Shown piece after piece: positions 25,641 through 38,600 of a stretch of 64,000 bases of DNA. The DNA lies in the NCBI GenBank assembly GCA_021396245.1, contig WNYE01000067.1:1-64000 (forward strand), in the 5' to 3' direction. The notes below the pieces were generated by a model. It saw only the letters and a list, made by a program, of their open reading frames with translations, was not told where the DNA came from and made no database searches. Positions within the stretch are counted from its first letter, which is position 1; each line of letters opens with the position of its first letter. The DNA comes from Sporothrix humicola. Lineage: Eukaryota > Ascomycota > Sordariomycetes > Ophiostomatales > Ophiostomataceae. The position numbers were made by a program, and so were the translations under genes.

Positions 25641-26834
25641 CTAGTAGAGAGTGTAGCCACCGTCGATCAGGACGTTGGAGCCGGTCATAAAGGAGCTGGC
25701 ATCCGAAGCCAGGAAGACGCAAAGGCCGTTGAGATCGTCGACGGCACCGAGGCGGTCCTGGGGAGTCAGGCTGCGCCAGATCTTCTTCTGGGCATCAAGA
25801 GCGGGAACCTTGTTGAGGGCAGTGTCCATGTAGCCGGGGGAGATGCAGTTGACGCGAATCGAGTACTTGGCCCACTCAGCAGCCAGAGACTTGCCAAGCT
25901 GGATAACGCCAGCCTTGGAAGCGTTGTAGCAGGACTGCTCCTGGGGGTAGTTGACGATGCTGCCGGACATGGAGGCAACAAGGACGATGGAGCCGGGCTT
26001 GCCAGCGGCCATCATGACACGGCCGACAGACTGGGCCATCAGGAACGAGCCAGTAAGGTTGATGTCGATGAGACGGCGGAACATGGCAGGGTCGTAGGTC
26101 TCAGCCTTGATGTTGGAGTCGGCAATACCAGCGGAGTTGACAAGGACATCGGGGGCACCGTACAGGTTGACAACCTGATCAACAGCGGCATTGATGGCGT
26201 TGCCATCACGGACATCGACCTTGAAGAACGAAACGTCGATGCCAGACTTGCGGTGCAGCTCCTCAGCAGCCTCGTCGCCGAGCTCCTGGTTGGCGTCGAA
26301 AATCACAACGGCCTTAGCACCGGCCTCTGCGCAGGCTCTAGCCATGTGGTTACCGAGACCACGGGCGCCACTGTTAAAAAACATGTTAGCAATTGTCTGG
26401 GTCCAGATCGAGGATATTGCTAAATGACTGAAGAAACCTTACCCAGTGATAATGATGACCTTGTCCATGACCGACATCTTCTGCATCGTGGGCGACATGG
26501 CCTTGTAGACCTTGGGATCGAGGGGCACAACATCCTCGTTCTCGACCTCTTCGGTAGGGGCAACGGTGGGCTGCGCGACAGGCTTCACAGGAATACTGAA
26601 GTGATCAGGGCTGGAAGCGGTGCCCTTGCCATCGGGGCTGTAGATGGATACGGGGACCTCGGTCTCCTTGATCACCTCGTTCTTCTTTGTGAAGCGAGTG
26701 GCGGCAGCCGAAAAGGCGCGAGACTGAACCGGCAAGCGGAAAACAGCGGGCTTTGCCAGAGTCGAGCGAACGACCGGAGTCTTGGCCGCAATGCGGACAG
26801 AGCCCACGACGGAGCGTCCGATGGCGAAACCCAT
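25641..26834 (-). CDS. Short-chain dehydrogenase/reductase with mitochondrial-type leader (polyol dehydrogenase-like)
   Basis: Exons 26834-26443 and 26370-25641 (minus) give 373 residues. The intron has donor GTAAGG, branch GCTAAC and acceptor CAG, and the join rebuilds the Rossmann motif TGGARGLG at about 130-137. Other classical SDR marks are NSAG, a Ser in the VASMSGS segment, and the catalytic pair Tyr279-x3-Lys283 in CYNASKAG; the protein ends GGYTLY. The first 45 residues are rich in Arg, Ala, Ser and Val with almost no acidic residues, like a mitochondrial presequence. A linker of about 80 residues precedes the SDR fold. Homology by eye is to fungal D-arabinitol/sorbose/xylulose-type reductases using NAD(P)H. 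The exact substrate cannot be read from sequence. It is convergent with the kinase gene. Confidence 0.88.
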
Positions 26835-27361
26835 TTTTGTTGATGTGTGGTGGATATGCGAAGTAATGTGAAGTAAAAAGGAGAAGATGATGATTTGAAG
26901 ATCGAAGGCGTAAAGAGAAAAAAAAAAAAAGAAGAAAAGAGAGAAGAAGGGAGGGAGTGAGCGAGAGAAGATATAAATATTAAAAGGTGTTTGAGAAAAT
27001 AAGAATTAAGCGTGTAAGTGAAGCGAGAGTGAGAACGAAGTCAATAGAGCAAGGATGTTAGTGAGGTGGTGGGGTGAGTTGGAGCCCTATCGTGAATTTT
27101 ACTCGACCAGAGGCAAACTTGCGCGGGCTATCCGGGAGTTGGAAGCTTGTGTGGGGAATGCAACGCCAAACTGTCGTCAATGATGAATTGGATAACACCA
27201 ACGCCAGTCAATGAGCTTGGTGAAAACGAGGGATCAAGATGCGAAATGAGGACCCAGCTACCTCAATAACGACGACAAAACGTGAATAAATATTGTTGAA
27301 TGGAAAATGAAGAGGAAAAGGGAGTCAGACAGTCAAAATTTGCTGGACTGAGCGGTCAGTC

Positions 27362-27370
27362 TTATATAGG
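27362..27370 (-). promoter_or_regulatory. TATA-like box upstream of the dehydrogenase gene
   Basis: On the minus strand the sequence reads CTATATAAG. It lies about 530 bases upstream of the ATG at 26834, so it would imply a long leader. The intervening minus-strand DNA is pyrimidine-rich, which fits a leader. It may be chance. Confidence 0.25.
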
Positions 27371-30300
27371 ACAATGGGATGGGGGGTCAGAGAGGTAGGA
27401 GGAGAATGGAGAAAGCAAAGCATGGGGTTCAATTGACTGTTTCGGTCGACGCGAGGAAGGCTAGGGGAGGCGACCGCGCGGGAGTGGCGAGTCCAGAACA
27501 AAAAAGAATCTGCACTGCGGTGTTCGGCGTTCCTGGGTGAGGACTCAAAGAGATCTGTGAAATGTGTGCAAGAGATTTGGGGGCACTCGTATCCACGCAA
27601 GCTGCTTCGCCGCAAGGGTTGAGAGGGCTCTTGGAATCTCTGGAGAGGGTGTGTTGGAGGAAATGGGTGGTGTGTATAAGTAGAGTCGCGGCTGCACGCT
27701 GCACGGCGGGTGTGCGAAAGGTAAAGAGGGGAAGCCTGGGGCGTGGATAGAAAACGAGGTCGGTCTGGCCTGGCAGGCAGTTAGCGTAGCGCTGGTGGAG
27801 GGTGACAGCGACCTGGATTACTCCGTGGTCAAGACGGACTCTGCGCGGACCTCTATTATTAGTGAATGAAGGGACACTTTTGTGGAAATAAGCTTTCAGT
27901 CGCGACAGATGTTGAAGGTCTGGCAGGCTGGTATCTTGTATCGACAGCACTAAACGAGGGTCGATGACAGAAGGCACAGTGATCGACAAAGGGTCGTCGA
28001 GGGACGGGAGAGAAGAGGGTGAGGGGAAGGTGAAGAGGAAGTCAAAAGTGCCTGACAATATGGGCGGTTCTGTTGATTCCCTTACGAGAAGAAAACATGG
28101 GATGTTGAGGCAAGAATGAGGAGAGCTCGGGAGGATCTCACCTAGGATCTGAATGGGTGTCGAGAATAGTTCGACCGCCGAAGGACAGGGAAGACGCGTG
28201 TGCGACTAGGAGGCTTGGAATCGATGCTGTGTGTCCATCTGGTTAGCAAGCCCATCAGCAAGCCCATCCAAAATAAAAAGAACTCAGACGTGACGCGAGA
28301 GAAGTAAAATGGCAATCTGAGATGGAGGCCCAGACAAGAATGAATACAGAAATGAAGATGCTCTGCGTAACGTGCTCCAAAGGTGGGGGAAATGGACAGC
28401 GATGCACTAACACGGCGGAAAGGGTGTGAAGCGTACAAAGTACTAAGCAGGTGGTCGTTGTTTGAAGTTATTTTGACGAGAAAATATGCGGTAAAGATGG
28501 AGAAGACGTACAAAAGAGGAGAAGAAGGAGAAGAGGAAGAACGGGGATGCGTCTTTTGTTTTGGAAAGCGCGGCTGTGTTTACGTGTCTACAAAGTGTGT
28601 TCTATCAAGGAAGGTGCGACCGAACTGAAGCTCGATTACTCGATGCTAAACGGAAGGCGCGGAGGAGGATACGGCAAGAGCAGACGGCCTGCCAAACGTG
28701 CCTGCTGTCTTAAGAAAATCACAACTTGTTAATTAGCATAACAATGAGAAAGGAGATTCTTTGGAAAGCACAAACGTCCGAGAAGGAGAGAAAAGGCAAG
28801 ATGAAGCACCGCAAAAAACTTTCAACGGAAGGACCAATCTGCCCAGTATCAAAGCGGAAGGTCCAGCATCAACACAAACGAAAACGGTCCCTTTCTTCTG
28901 TCCCCCCAATTCCCCCCCTTCCCTTTGCTCTCTTTGCTCTCTTTAATGTCATTGGGCCTCAAAGGATCACAACTCAAAGACGACTTTCACTCCACCGGCA
29001 CCCATTGTCCGCATCCCAACGGCATCCTTCACTTCTTTCTTTTCTTCTAGCGCTTCCCTCGCTCTTCTTTATTTTGTTTACACGCTAGCAGGGACAGCCC
29101 AGAGTCACAGCCCAATATACAGCTGCACTCCAGAACCGAAAAGGACAAAAAGAAACGCGCAAGACAAAAACCATGACAAAACGAATCAGAACATCAGAAA
29201 TCCCTACAAAAGGCGCAATCAGACCAAGAGACACAACAGGCAAAGGTCACAAAGCACCATGCGCGACTATCCGCTTGGCTTGACCGCCCCGGGAGTGGGA
29301 TGCAGTGCGGGGGCTGCCTGTTTCTGTTGATGCACATTCCAGGAGAGGAAGCAAAATCGAGAGGTCATGGGGTTCACCCAGATCGGTCTTAAAGCCAGGG
29401 GGTATGCCCAGCAAGGTCTGATATCACATATTTGCCCACGGCAGCTTCGTCTGACCGGTTTGCACGTCACGGAGGAGGTGTGTCGGCATGCGCCGATTTC
29501 GTGTGCTGTGTGCATCTCCAGACTCCAAGGCCGCGATGGGGTGCATCGAAATGATATCGTGTGGGGGGCAGCTTGCCTATCTCAATGAGCAATTCTGGGC
29601 GTATTACTCCTTAGCATGGAGTACAGTCCTGGGTATTGCTTTTTGCAAAGAGGCAATCTCTATTGTCCCAGGGAAAAGAAAATATACCAGGCACAAACAA
29701 GGCAAGTCGATTTACTCTGACAATCTAGACATGTGCTTGCTGGATGGGTGTTTCCAGCATCAGATGCCAACCCCAAACAACTCACCGCCCCGTCTGCAAC
29801 TTTGGAGACTGGACACTCACTTTTTTTGTTCTTTTACGTTGCTTTTTCCTTCCAACTTAATTCTTCGTGTTCGCTAACATATTCAAGCCTCTGGATATCG
29901 CAGAGAAAGAAAGTAAAAAGACTTGGCCTTCCTTCACTCTCGTTACTTGTTCCTCGAATGCAGGAGCTCGGTTGACGTTGCACAAGCGGCACTCAGCATC
30001 CGGTGTAAGCTGCCGCCCCTCTTCTTTCACCAACAAAGCATAGCTTTGCAGGTCCCATTGGAACCTTTGAAGCAGGAGTCGCATCTTGCAGATGCCATGC
30101 AATTTCAGCAACCAGGATATCATGGTCATGTGAGGTGAAAAATTCCACGACAAGCATGCCCGAACCCCATGCGGTGTGGGTGCGCTGCAGAGTGGTGTAC
30201 ATACGACTGCACGACGCACGGCGTCCGGCGTGGATACATGGTCCTCTTCCCTGGCTGTGTTGCAAACTCAGGATTTGTGAAATGGAGGCTCAAAAACGCG

Positions 30301-30384
30301 GCACGGTTCAGGGAAGTGGACGTATTATGTTTTTATGTTTTTTGTGTGGCTCGCTGGTAAGCGCCGGCATGCTCTAACAAACAT

Positions 30385-30410
30385 GTTCTGGCCAGGGTTC
30401 TGGCCAGAAC
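30385..30410. repeat. Perfect 14-base palindrome with an upstream direct half-copy
   Basis: GTTCTGGCCAGAAC (30397-30410) is a perfect inverted repeat. GTTCTGGCCAG is also present at 30385-30395, one base before it. The arrangement resembles a dimeric-factor binding site with an extra half site, but nothing coding is adjacent. Confidence 0.7.
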
Positions 30411-33400
30411 TTGAGGGTTTGTCCTGTATGTCCTCCAGGGCCTCTTCGGCAGGCACCATCAGCCTTATTTACATGCAGAACAGGGCCAACGAGTCTCCTG
30501 GTCGCTAAAGGAGCTCACCGTGCCTTGGCCTTTTTTGTCCCCAACGACTGCCGGCATCCGCACACTTTCACTCCAGAAACACAAATCTAATGCACTGAAC
30601 AGGCTTAAATATCAACGCACTTCGGCTTGAATCACTAAAATCAGCCACCTTTACAAAGTTCACAGAGCAGACACGCCTTGTACAAGCAAAGCCATACGAG
30701 AACTCGTCACGCCATCCATTTTACGAAATGGGACTCTCGACCACCCATCACACACTCGTGATATTCATGCCCGACTTACGAAGTACACCGATTATAGAGT
30801 GAGATTTTGCTGGTGATGGCTGTCCGTTTCCTGAAACAGCAAACTCCGCTCAACGAATGGCAATCTCCGACAGAGGCACACTCTCATCATTGAAAAAAAA
30901 AAAAAAAGAAGAAAGTCTTACGACGTACTTAAACGCGAGCTATGCCAAGCTGCATACCGCAATCCCAGGGCAATGGCAAATTTGCCCACAGGCAAACGCA
31001 AGGGGCCGCGACTCAACGGAGCTACTGCGCGTCGGCTCTGTTCCGCCCGGAGCTCTTCCCCGCGATGACTAGACCAACGCATGCTCGAAACTCTAGGGCA
31101 TCCCAGCCAGTGGTGCTTGGGCATGCAATATGTGTTACGTTTCCACACATTGCCCTGTCTTGGTCAGAAGAGGCGGTGTGAAGAAAATGAATAGCAAATG
31201 GAGGAACCACAATCAAAACCAGACAACAATGACACGCCAGTGGCTGTGATCGAGGAACGATGTGATAATCGGATGACATCCAGCGCGTGAAGGGGAGGAC
31301 CCTCGCGCTCTTCTGGTGTCGATGAAATATTTCCATTCGAGGAGTTCGACGCGAAGGAAGAAAGAGAAAGGGGGGATTTGGATGGACGTCAGGGTCTGAG
31401 TGACAGAAATACCCTAACTATGCGCTAGTTCAGCGCCGGCCATGCTATTTTTACTCCCCGTTCTGGTAAGTACGGAGGAATTACGGCGCCTGTCCAAGTC
31501 ACAAATCCTCAACAACAATCACGAAATACGAGTCGTCTCGCAACTTGAGAGATGTGCCCTTGTAGAACATATCGATAAAAAAATGAAGAAAAAAAAAGAA
31601 AGCTTTCGCTCGAGCTTGGTTTTCAGATATACGAAAAACGAAGCGGTAGCCAAACTCCGCCACCTGTTACCCCGCCTGTGACACTCTTCAGCAACTGGTC
31701 TTAACATCTTTCCTGATGGACTATAAGTAGTTCGGAGAAGACAGAGAGGCGGCCGGCCGTTGTGTGTGCCAGGGTGAACCAAACAACTGGACAGGAAGCC
31801 ATCTCAGCAAACCAGTCAGAAAGACGGGAGAAAAGTGGTCGATCACAGAACACTCGAGGCCCTTGGCTAGCGTTGCTCTTACCCACCCATCTGCTTCACA
31901 CCCACACTCATCCCAGCGCTCTGTTTTCTCTCCCAGTCCACGCCGGTGAAGCCTAGCGCAGATATACACAAAGAACAACAAGGGAAGAGCGTGATGGGCA
32001 TCGCTCGGACGGCTGGGCTACAAAATACGCCTAAAAAGCTCGCAGTTAGGGGCACGCTTGAGCCGGGACTAGGGTCTGTCACCGCACTTCTGCATGCTCA
32101 CCCCCCTCACCTCTTTAGCTCATGCCAGCTGTCGATATCAAATTCTTTCTCGCTCTCTCTATCTTTTTCCTTGCCCCGGAAGGAATGGCTCCTCTGTGTC
32201 CCCTGTTGTCTTTCTTTCTGTCCTCCAAGGGGAAAGCAATCTACCCATTGGTTGCATCACCAAAAAGGAGGGGAAGAGAGAGCTCGACCGTTCATCTCGT
32301 CAAAGCTTTATCGGAGCTCCTTTACGGGCCTGAGATGGGGTGTGCTTTATACAAAGTGGGGGATCTTGTGTCGGCAGCGGCCAACGAAGCTCACACCTCC
32401 GAGCTTATGAGTTTTTTTTTTTTTTTCTTTTTCTTTTTTGGGTCTTCTTCTTCTCATTGCTCTTTCTGTCCACTCCGTCCGTGTCCTTAGCTGATAAGAA
32501 GTTTTCATCCCTCAAGGAGGTGGGACTGGCACGGAGAGGACAACACAAAATCACACATCATTACATACTCGATTGCTCGACTAAGAGGGATGGCAATAGA
32601 TTCACATCGACTTGTGACAACACAGCCATGGCAGAGAGGAGTTTGGATGGCCAAAGAGACAAAAAGAGGGAAAGGCACTTTGGGGGCATGCATATTCAAA
32701 AAGAGGAAAGGCCAGGCGAGGAAAGAAGCCATGCGATGAACGAAACGAGATTGCAAAACGAGACAACCTCGAGCTTCTGATGTTTGGATGTTTGCAACGG
32801 CAGCTAGAGCTTCGAGAAGCTTTCGATTTTCTCCCCGCCATGCCTCCTTTTTGGCAAGTCCTTCCGCGAGGTGAAAAAAGTACAAAGTACAAAGTACACG
32901 ATCAGGGCGACACGATGAGAAAAAGCCCCCACAAACCAACGGTTTTCATGTGTGCCATGGAGTCACAAGAGCCGTGGCCATATTGCGATCAGTGCTTCTG
33001 GAGAGGCATCTATTTTCGTGGTTTTCATTCTTTTCTTCTTTTTATTTGGCAGGGGCATCTAGGCCCTTTTTATTGGGTTACAGCGTGTGGTGGCAGCAGA
33101 AAACAAAGGGGAAAGCACCTATGCCCTCCTTGGGACGATTTCTGTCCCCTCTTGTCGACTCCCACACACCCCTCGTTCAGCACCCCCAGTTTTTACTTTA
33201 CACGCCTGGCACTAACACAGCCATCGCCATCGCACACTCCCCCTCCAGAAAGGAAGGAGAAACGCAAATTTTTGCAAAGGGCTCCAGAAACAGCGAGAGA
33301 AAGAGAGATGAGGGAGTGAAAAGACGAGGAGAGAAGGAAATGAAGGAGGAAAAGAAAGAGACAATTTAAGAGAGAAGAAAAAAAAGGGATAGACCATCAC

Positions 33401-34328
33401 CGAATCACCGAAGCGAGGATGCACAGAGCACACTCAACACACAGACACGAAACTCAAAGTCTGTCCACGGGGCCACGGATACTGCACAGAAAACACAGAA
33501 AAGGAAAAGACAACGGGGCACTGATCGACTCATCATGCGGGAGAATTTCGTTTTTCGTTTTTCGTTTCTCCTCTCGACTGGACGACCTATTTTCCTCACC
33601 GAGAACGGAGATGGAAGCCCGGGGTCGAGACGGGGGAGAACAGCATTCCCCCCTCCCCTCTCGACTTTTCAAAGAGGGAGAGAGAACGAGAAAAGAGTTG
33701 AGAGTAAGTGTCGATGAGTGAGCGGAGGAGATGGGAAGCTCCGAGCTTTGCTCTCAAATCGATCCTCTTGCTATCTCTGAGCACTTCTGCATCGGTCTCT
33801 TGTCATCCACGCACTCTTATCGCCGTTGACCATGTCTCCCCTCCCTGCTTTCTGCCTTCTTTTCTGCACTTTGTGCAGCCCATATGACTCCGGAATGCGA
33901 TCTCTACTCCGGCAGCTTGTTTTGTCTCGCCACTGATGAGCATGGCCAGGCCTGTCGAAAGCAAAGTCGCGGCAGTCTGAGAGGCGAGGCAGGCATCTAT
34001 CAAACGGTTCTCAACGGTCTCACGGGCACAACGGTTATGCCGCCGGTCGAGGGTGCCTTTTGTCGATTTTGAGACAGGCGGCTTGGGCTGTTTTGGTTTG
34101 TTTTACCATTTCACGATCCGATGGCATGGTCGTTCCCCGGATTTTGATTCTCAATATTTGAGTTTTGATGTTGTTGATTTTCGACTGTTGATTTGTCTTG
34201 CCTCTCGCTTTTTACAGGCCGCACGCCCCTCCCCCAGAATTGCCTCTTTCGTCGCTAACACCCGCTTGCCACACAAACAAGGGCCTGCTTGGGCCTGGAC
34301 CCGACCCCTTCCCCAGGTGTCGTTTTGG

Positions 34329-34374
34329 CTTTCACGATCTTTTTTCTACCCCATACTAAACAAGATCGTGAAAG
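34329..34374. repeat. Inverted repeat, 13-base perfect stem with 20-base loop
   Basis: CTTTCACGATCTT at 34329-34341 is exactly complementary in reverse to AAGATCGTGAAAG at 34362-34374. With one bulged base the pairing extends by a further two bases. It could form an RNA hairpin or be the footprint of a small inverted element. Confidence 0.8.
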
Positions 34375-35613
34375 ACCACAACACAGATAAGGCACTGCCG
34401 GCGCGGCTCTTCCAACGGCTACCAAGTGCCACGCCCCCCCGGGTACAAATCTCCTTTCTAAATTTTTCTTCATTTTTTCCTGGGGGGAACACACCGATGC
34501 GCACGCCCTCTTTGTCTCTCTCTCGGGCCAGCCCGCGCCCCGTCTCGAAAATGAAGCCGATGTTTTGCAGCAGACCCTCTTCACGATGATTTTTTGTGGT
34601 CTCTTGTGGTCTCTCGTGGCCCCTTTCCTTCGTCCCATTCACTCCTTATTCCCCTGACACCTATCCCACGCCAGCCAACGCCCCCGTCTGATCGTCCACG
34701 CGTAGTCCCCTGGATTGCGTCCGCCTCTGTGACCCCAAATTGACGTCCGATTTAAGCGCGACCATCGATTTACTGCGCGATCGATTGCCACGATGCAGAA
34801 CATTTGCGCCAAAGCCCGCACGGTGATTGAAGCTCAATTGGCGATGTCCAGATTAAACGCGAAAACAACCCACAACCAATCTTTTCAATTGGAAATAATA
34901 GAGGCTCAACTGATATCAACAGGGACATCAAAATCTTCAGTTTTCCTCTTTACAAAAGCCAATCTTACAAATGCACCAAGCGGCTGTTCCGTGAGTGGCC
35001 AAAACAAAACAGGAATTTCGACAAAAAGCTGCGGATTGGTGAATATTCGCCACTGACAGTTCAATGGCTGCGGCTAGCATATTTCATGCATTCAGTTCAC
35101 GCGTTTTATATTCACAATTCATTCGGGCACGCTTGAAGGATCCTTTCTTTTCTAGACATATTTTTATTTTTGACTTAGATAATCGTACAAGTGTAATAGA
35201 GAAAGGTAAGAAAATAAAGCCAAACAGATAGGATGCATCCCATACAATTGTTTAAAGAAAGAAGATAGAAAACGACGAATGAAAAATGAAAAGTAAGAAA
35301 CCACATAATCCCCTTTCCCTTCCCTGTGTCTCGGTATACTCCATCCATCGCTTTAGCCCTTTGTAGCAGAGAAGACAAGACACCAGTAACGAAACAAATA
35401 GCAAAAAGTCAAAATACAAAAAAAAAAAAAAAAAAAAAGGCAATTGACAGAATAAAGGGCAAAAAAACTAAAGTACAAGATGAAAAAGACAGGAGGATGC
35501 ACGTAAGACGTATTAATCTCCTCGATCAAACCCAGTTCAAAAGAAAAAAATAAATAAACCCAACACCATTTTATCAAAGTCTCATCTATCCCATGCGTCT
35601 CCCACCGCCCACT

Positions 35614-38600
35614 TTACGGCTCCTCGCCGATCAGCTGGAACAGCGAAGTGATGTAGGTTGCGAGCGCGCGGTTCTCGGCCATGATTTCGTAGAGACGCGG
35701 CAGAACCGGACGGAACAAGCGCTCGTTCCAGCCGCCGCCTTCTTGAGCAGCGGCCGCGGCAGCCGAGTTTGCACCGGCATGGGTGTGGCCGGCAGCGCTC
35801 GGTTTCGGCGTTCCGGGCTGGGACTGCTTGTTGCGCTTCGTCGGGGCATTGGACCCTGCTCTCCCGCTCTCGCGCTGGTCTTGCTGTTTGAGCAGAGACT
35901 CGTCGTCGTCTTCCAACAGGACCACCTGGCCGCGCTCGTCCAGCACGACATCGGACTTGGTTGCATTGCGGGCAATGTTGCGCAGAACGAGGACAGCGCT
36001 GAGGGGAATGCCCGCGGCCTGGGCCGGCAGGTTGGGGTTGCGCTCGTCGCGCATGGTGGCCGTCTCTTCGTAGGCGATGCTGATGGTCTTGGCAGGCACA
36101 ATGTAGGTGCGCTTCTGGCGTTTGTTACTGCCGCTGCTGCTTCCACTGCCACCGGGTGTCGTCGCTGTGCCGTTGGCGCCATTCGCGCCGCTCGCGCCGT
36201 TGGCCGTTCCACCGGCACTCCCGCTGGCGCCTGCACCCTGTGCGCCGCCATTGGCCTGTGCCGCGCCGCCCGTGGCCATCAGGTCGCCATTGGACACGCT
36301 GCTGCGCTGGCGCTGGTGCTTGAGCGGGTTCGACGGCTGCGCGCCGTTACTGCTGCTGCCGTCGGACAACGAGCCGTTATCGGTCGCCTGCTGGCCAGAG
36401 ACTCCACCTCCACCCGAGGCGGACGATCCGTCTTGTGACTGCTGCTGCTTTTGGTCTTGGCGGATGTCCTGCTCGGCCTTGACTGCATGCGTCTTGATAT
36501 GGTGCATAAAGTCGGCCAGCGGTATCTTGGAGCCTTTGGGGTACTTGCGGCAGCCCGCCCAGAGACAGCGCACCTCGCGCTCCTTTGCATTGGCGACCTT
36601 CCCGTCGGCGCCGGGTGTCTCGCGAACGTGGTCCTTGAGGATGTGGTCGTACATCTTGTCCGCGGCACCAAAGAAGATGCCGCAAGACGGCGATGCAAGC
36701 GGGGCGGAAGTAGCCGTTGCGCCAGAGGTCGCGCTCGCTTGCGCAGGCATGCGCCATTGGCAGCGGAAGAACTCCTGTCCTTCGGGGCTGATGGGCCGCC
36801 GGCGAGGCCGGATACCCTTGATAATGAATCGCTGGACCTCGCCCTGCGGCGTCTGCTCTTTCTGGATCTGCGCACCGGCCGCATGGAAGACGTGCGTAAC
36901 GTTGCGGATGAACTCGGCGGCGCCGAGCATGGTGCGCCCGGATTGTTGGACGGGTTGTAAAAAGGCCGACTGGTATGCCTGCCAGATGGCAATCTGCGTA
37001 ATGGACGAATCGGGGTCCTCTTCAAAGAAGCACCGCAGCCACGTGTAGCAGCGCTCGGGCTCGTCGGTGGCCACAAGGCGCGTCAGCAGGTCTGGCGGCA
37101 GAGGGAGAACCTCGTCTGCGGCCGGCAGCTTGCGCTCGGGCTGCAGGACCAGTTCCTTGACGCTGCGCTTGGCGCCGTGTGAGAGAAGGCGGACAAGATG
37201 GCCGACAAGGCCCTCGGCGCGCATTGAGCGCAGCAGGCGCTCGACGTTGGCGGCGACGGCAGTGTACTGGTACAAAAAGTCGAGACAGGCGTCCATAAGC
37301 TCGTCGTCGTTCAAGAGCAGCCACTGCGTAACGCGGTTCAGCACGGCTGGCGGCACGCTGCCGAGGCGGTTGGTCTCTGTCAGGTTCATCGAGATGCGGC
37401 CAATGGCGCGCAGGGCGGTCAGAATGACGCCGCGATCCGGCGAGTCGAGCTGGCGCAGCAGACTCTGGTACAGCGGGTCGTCGTCGCCGAGCACCAGGAA
37501 GGGCGTCAGCTGCTCGGCAATGTCAAGTGCGCAGTGCTTCAGCTCGACCACGGCGTCGCGGTTCGGCAGGTTGAGGGCGATGCACAGGAAATCGCGGCAC
37601 GGCGCAAAATCGGCCACAAAGTAGGCATTTTCTGGCAGAGTCACCATGTTGCGAATGGTCAGCGCAGCCTCGATAATCAGCACCATCTGGTCGGCAAACG
37701 CCTCCGTCTGGATGCAGTCGATGGCGTCGCGCGGCCGCAGCTGGGCGATGCGCTCCAGAATGTCGGGCGTGCCGTTAACGCCGTCCAGCTCGCCAATGTC
37801 GTTCTCGTCAATGTCGAGATCGTACGCAACCTTCCACTCCACGTCGTGGTAGAAGAGGCTGCCAACCTGCAGGGCCTTGTCGACGAGGCCCTCGGCTAGG
37901 CCCGGGAATGACTCGAACTTGTATTTGTCGCCGCGCTCATACGAAATCTTGACTAGGTGGCTCAGTGCAAACGCCTCTTCGGCCTGGACTCCCGACCGCA
38001 GCGCGCCTAGACACCGCACGTAGATATTGGGGCCCTCGTTACCAGGAGGCACGGGCGGGCGCGTCGCAAAGCGGTTCAGAGATACGCCGGACGCTTGCAG
38101 CCGCTGCAGGCGCTGTTGCTGCAGGAACTTGGCCGGCGCATTGGCTGGCGCCTCGGCGATCTTAAGCATGATAGGCACGGGCCCACGCGGCTCGTAAGAC
38201 TGCACGACCGCCGAAAACATGTCCGAGTTGGGCGGGTTGTAGGCCATCGACGCGTTACGCTGGTGCGACTGCTGCTGTTGCGGCGGGGGGTGCTGTTGTT
38301 GGTGTGGTGCCTGGTGGCTCTGCGGGAACGGATGCGCGCCAAACTGCGGCCCGCCCTGTGGTGTGCCTGGGTGATGCTGGTTCGCGCCGCCGGGCTGGCC
38401 GACTGCGTTCGCGCCGCTGCCGCCGCCGCCGGGCTGTTGACCTGAGGCGTGTCTGGATTGGCGCGTTGAGGCCGTGTCTGGCTGGAAAATAACGCGTTGC
38501 GTCGGTGCTTCACGCAGTCCTCTCGAAGCACGTCCACTCAGAGGCGTGCCGTCCGCTCCTCCAGCTCCATGGTCCTGATGTGTGGGTGTGGCCAAGGGGT

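Larger units (their letters stand above)
26835..35613. other. Second long gene-poor interval
   Basis: About 8.8 kb without a frame I can support. The first kilobase or so (A/G-rich on plus, hence C/T-rich on minus) is the likely leader and promoter of the minus-strand dehydrogenase, with a TATATAAG-like box on the minus strand at 27362-27370. The rest holds many short frames on both strands without domains. It also contains poly(A) runs at 30893-30907 and 35418-35438, a perfect palindrome at 30397-30410, a 13-base hairpin at 34329-34374, and C/T-rich tracts. The last part (about 35060-35613) is the 3' side of the minus-strand ARID gene. Confidence 0.6.

Noticed and set aside
34053..34589. 178-codon plus-strand frame
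   Set aside because: No domain, and composition is typical of C/T-rich intergenic DNA. It spans the hairpin.
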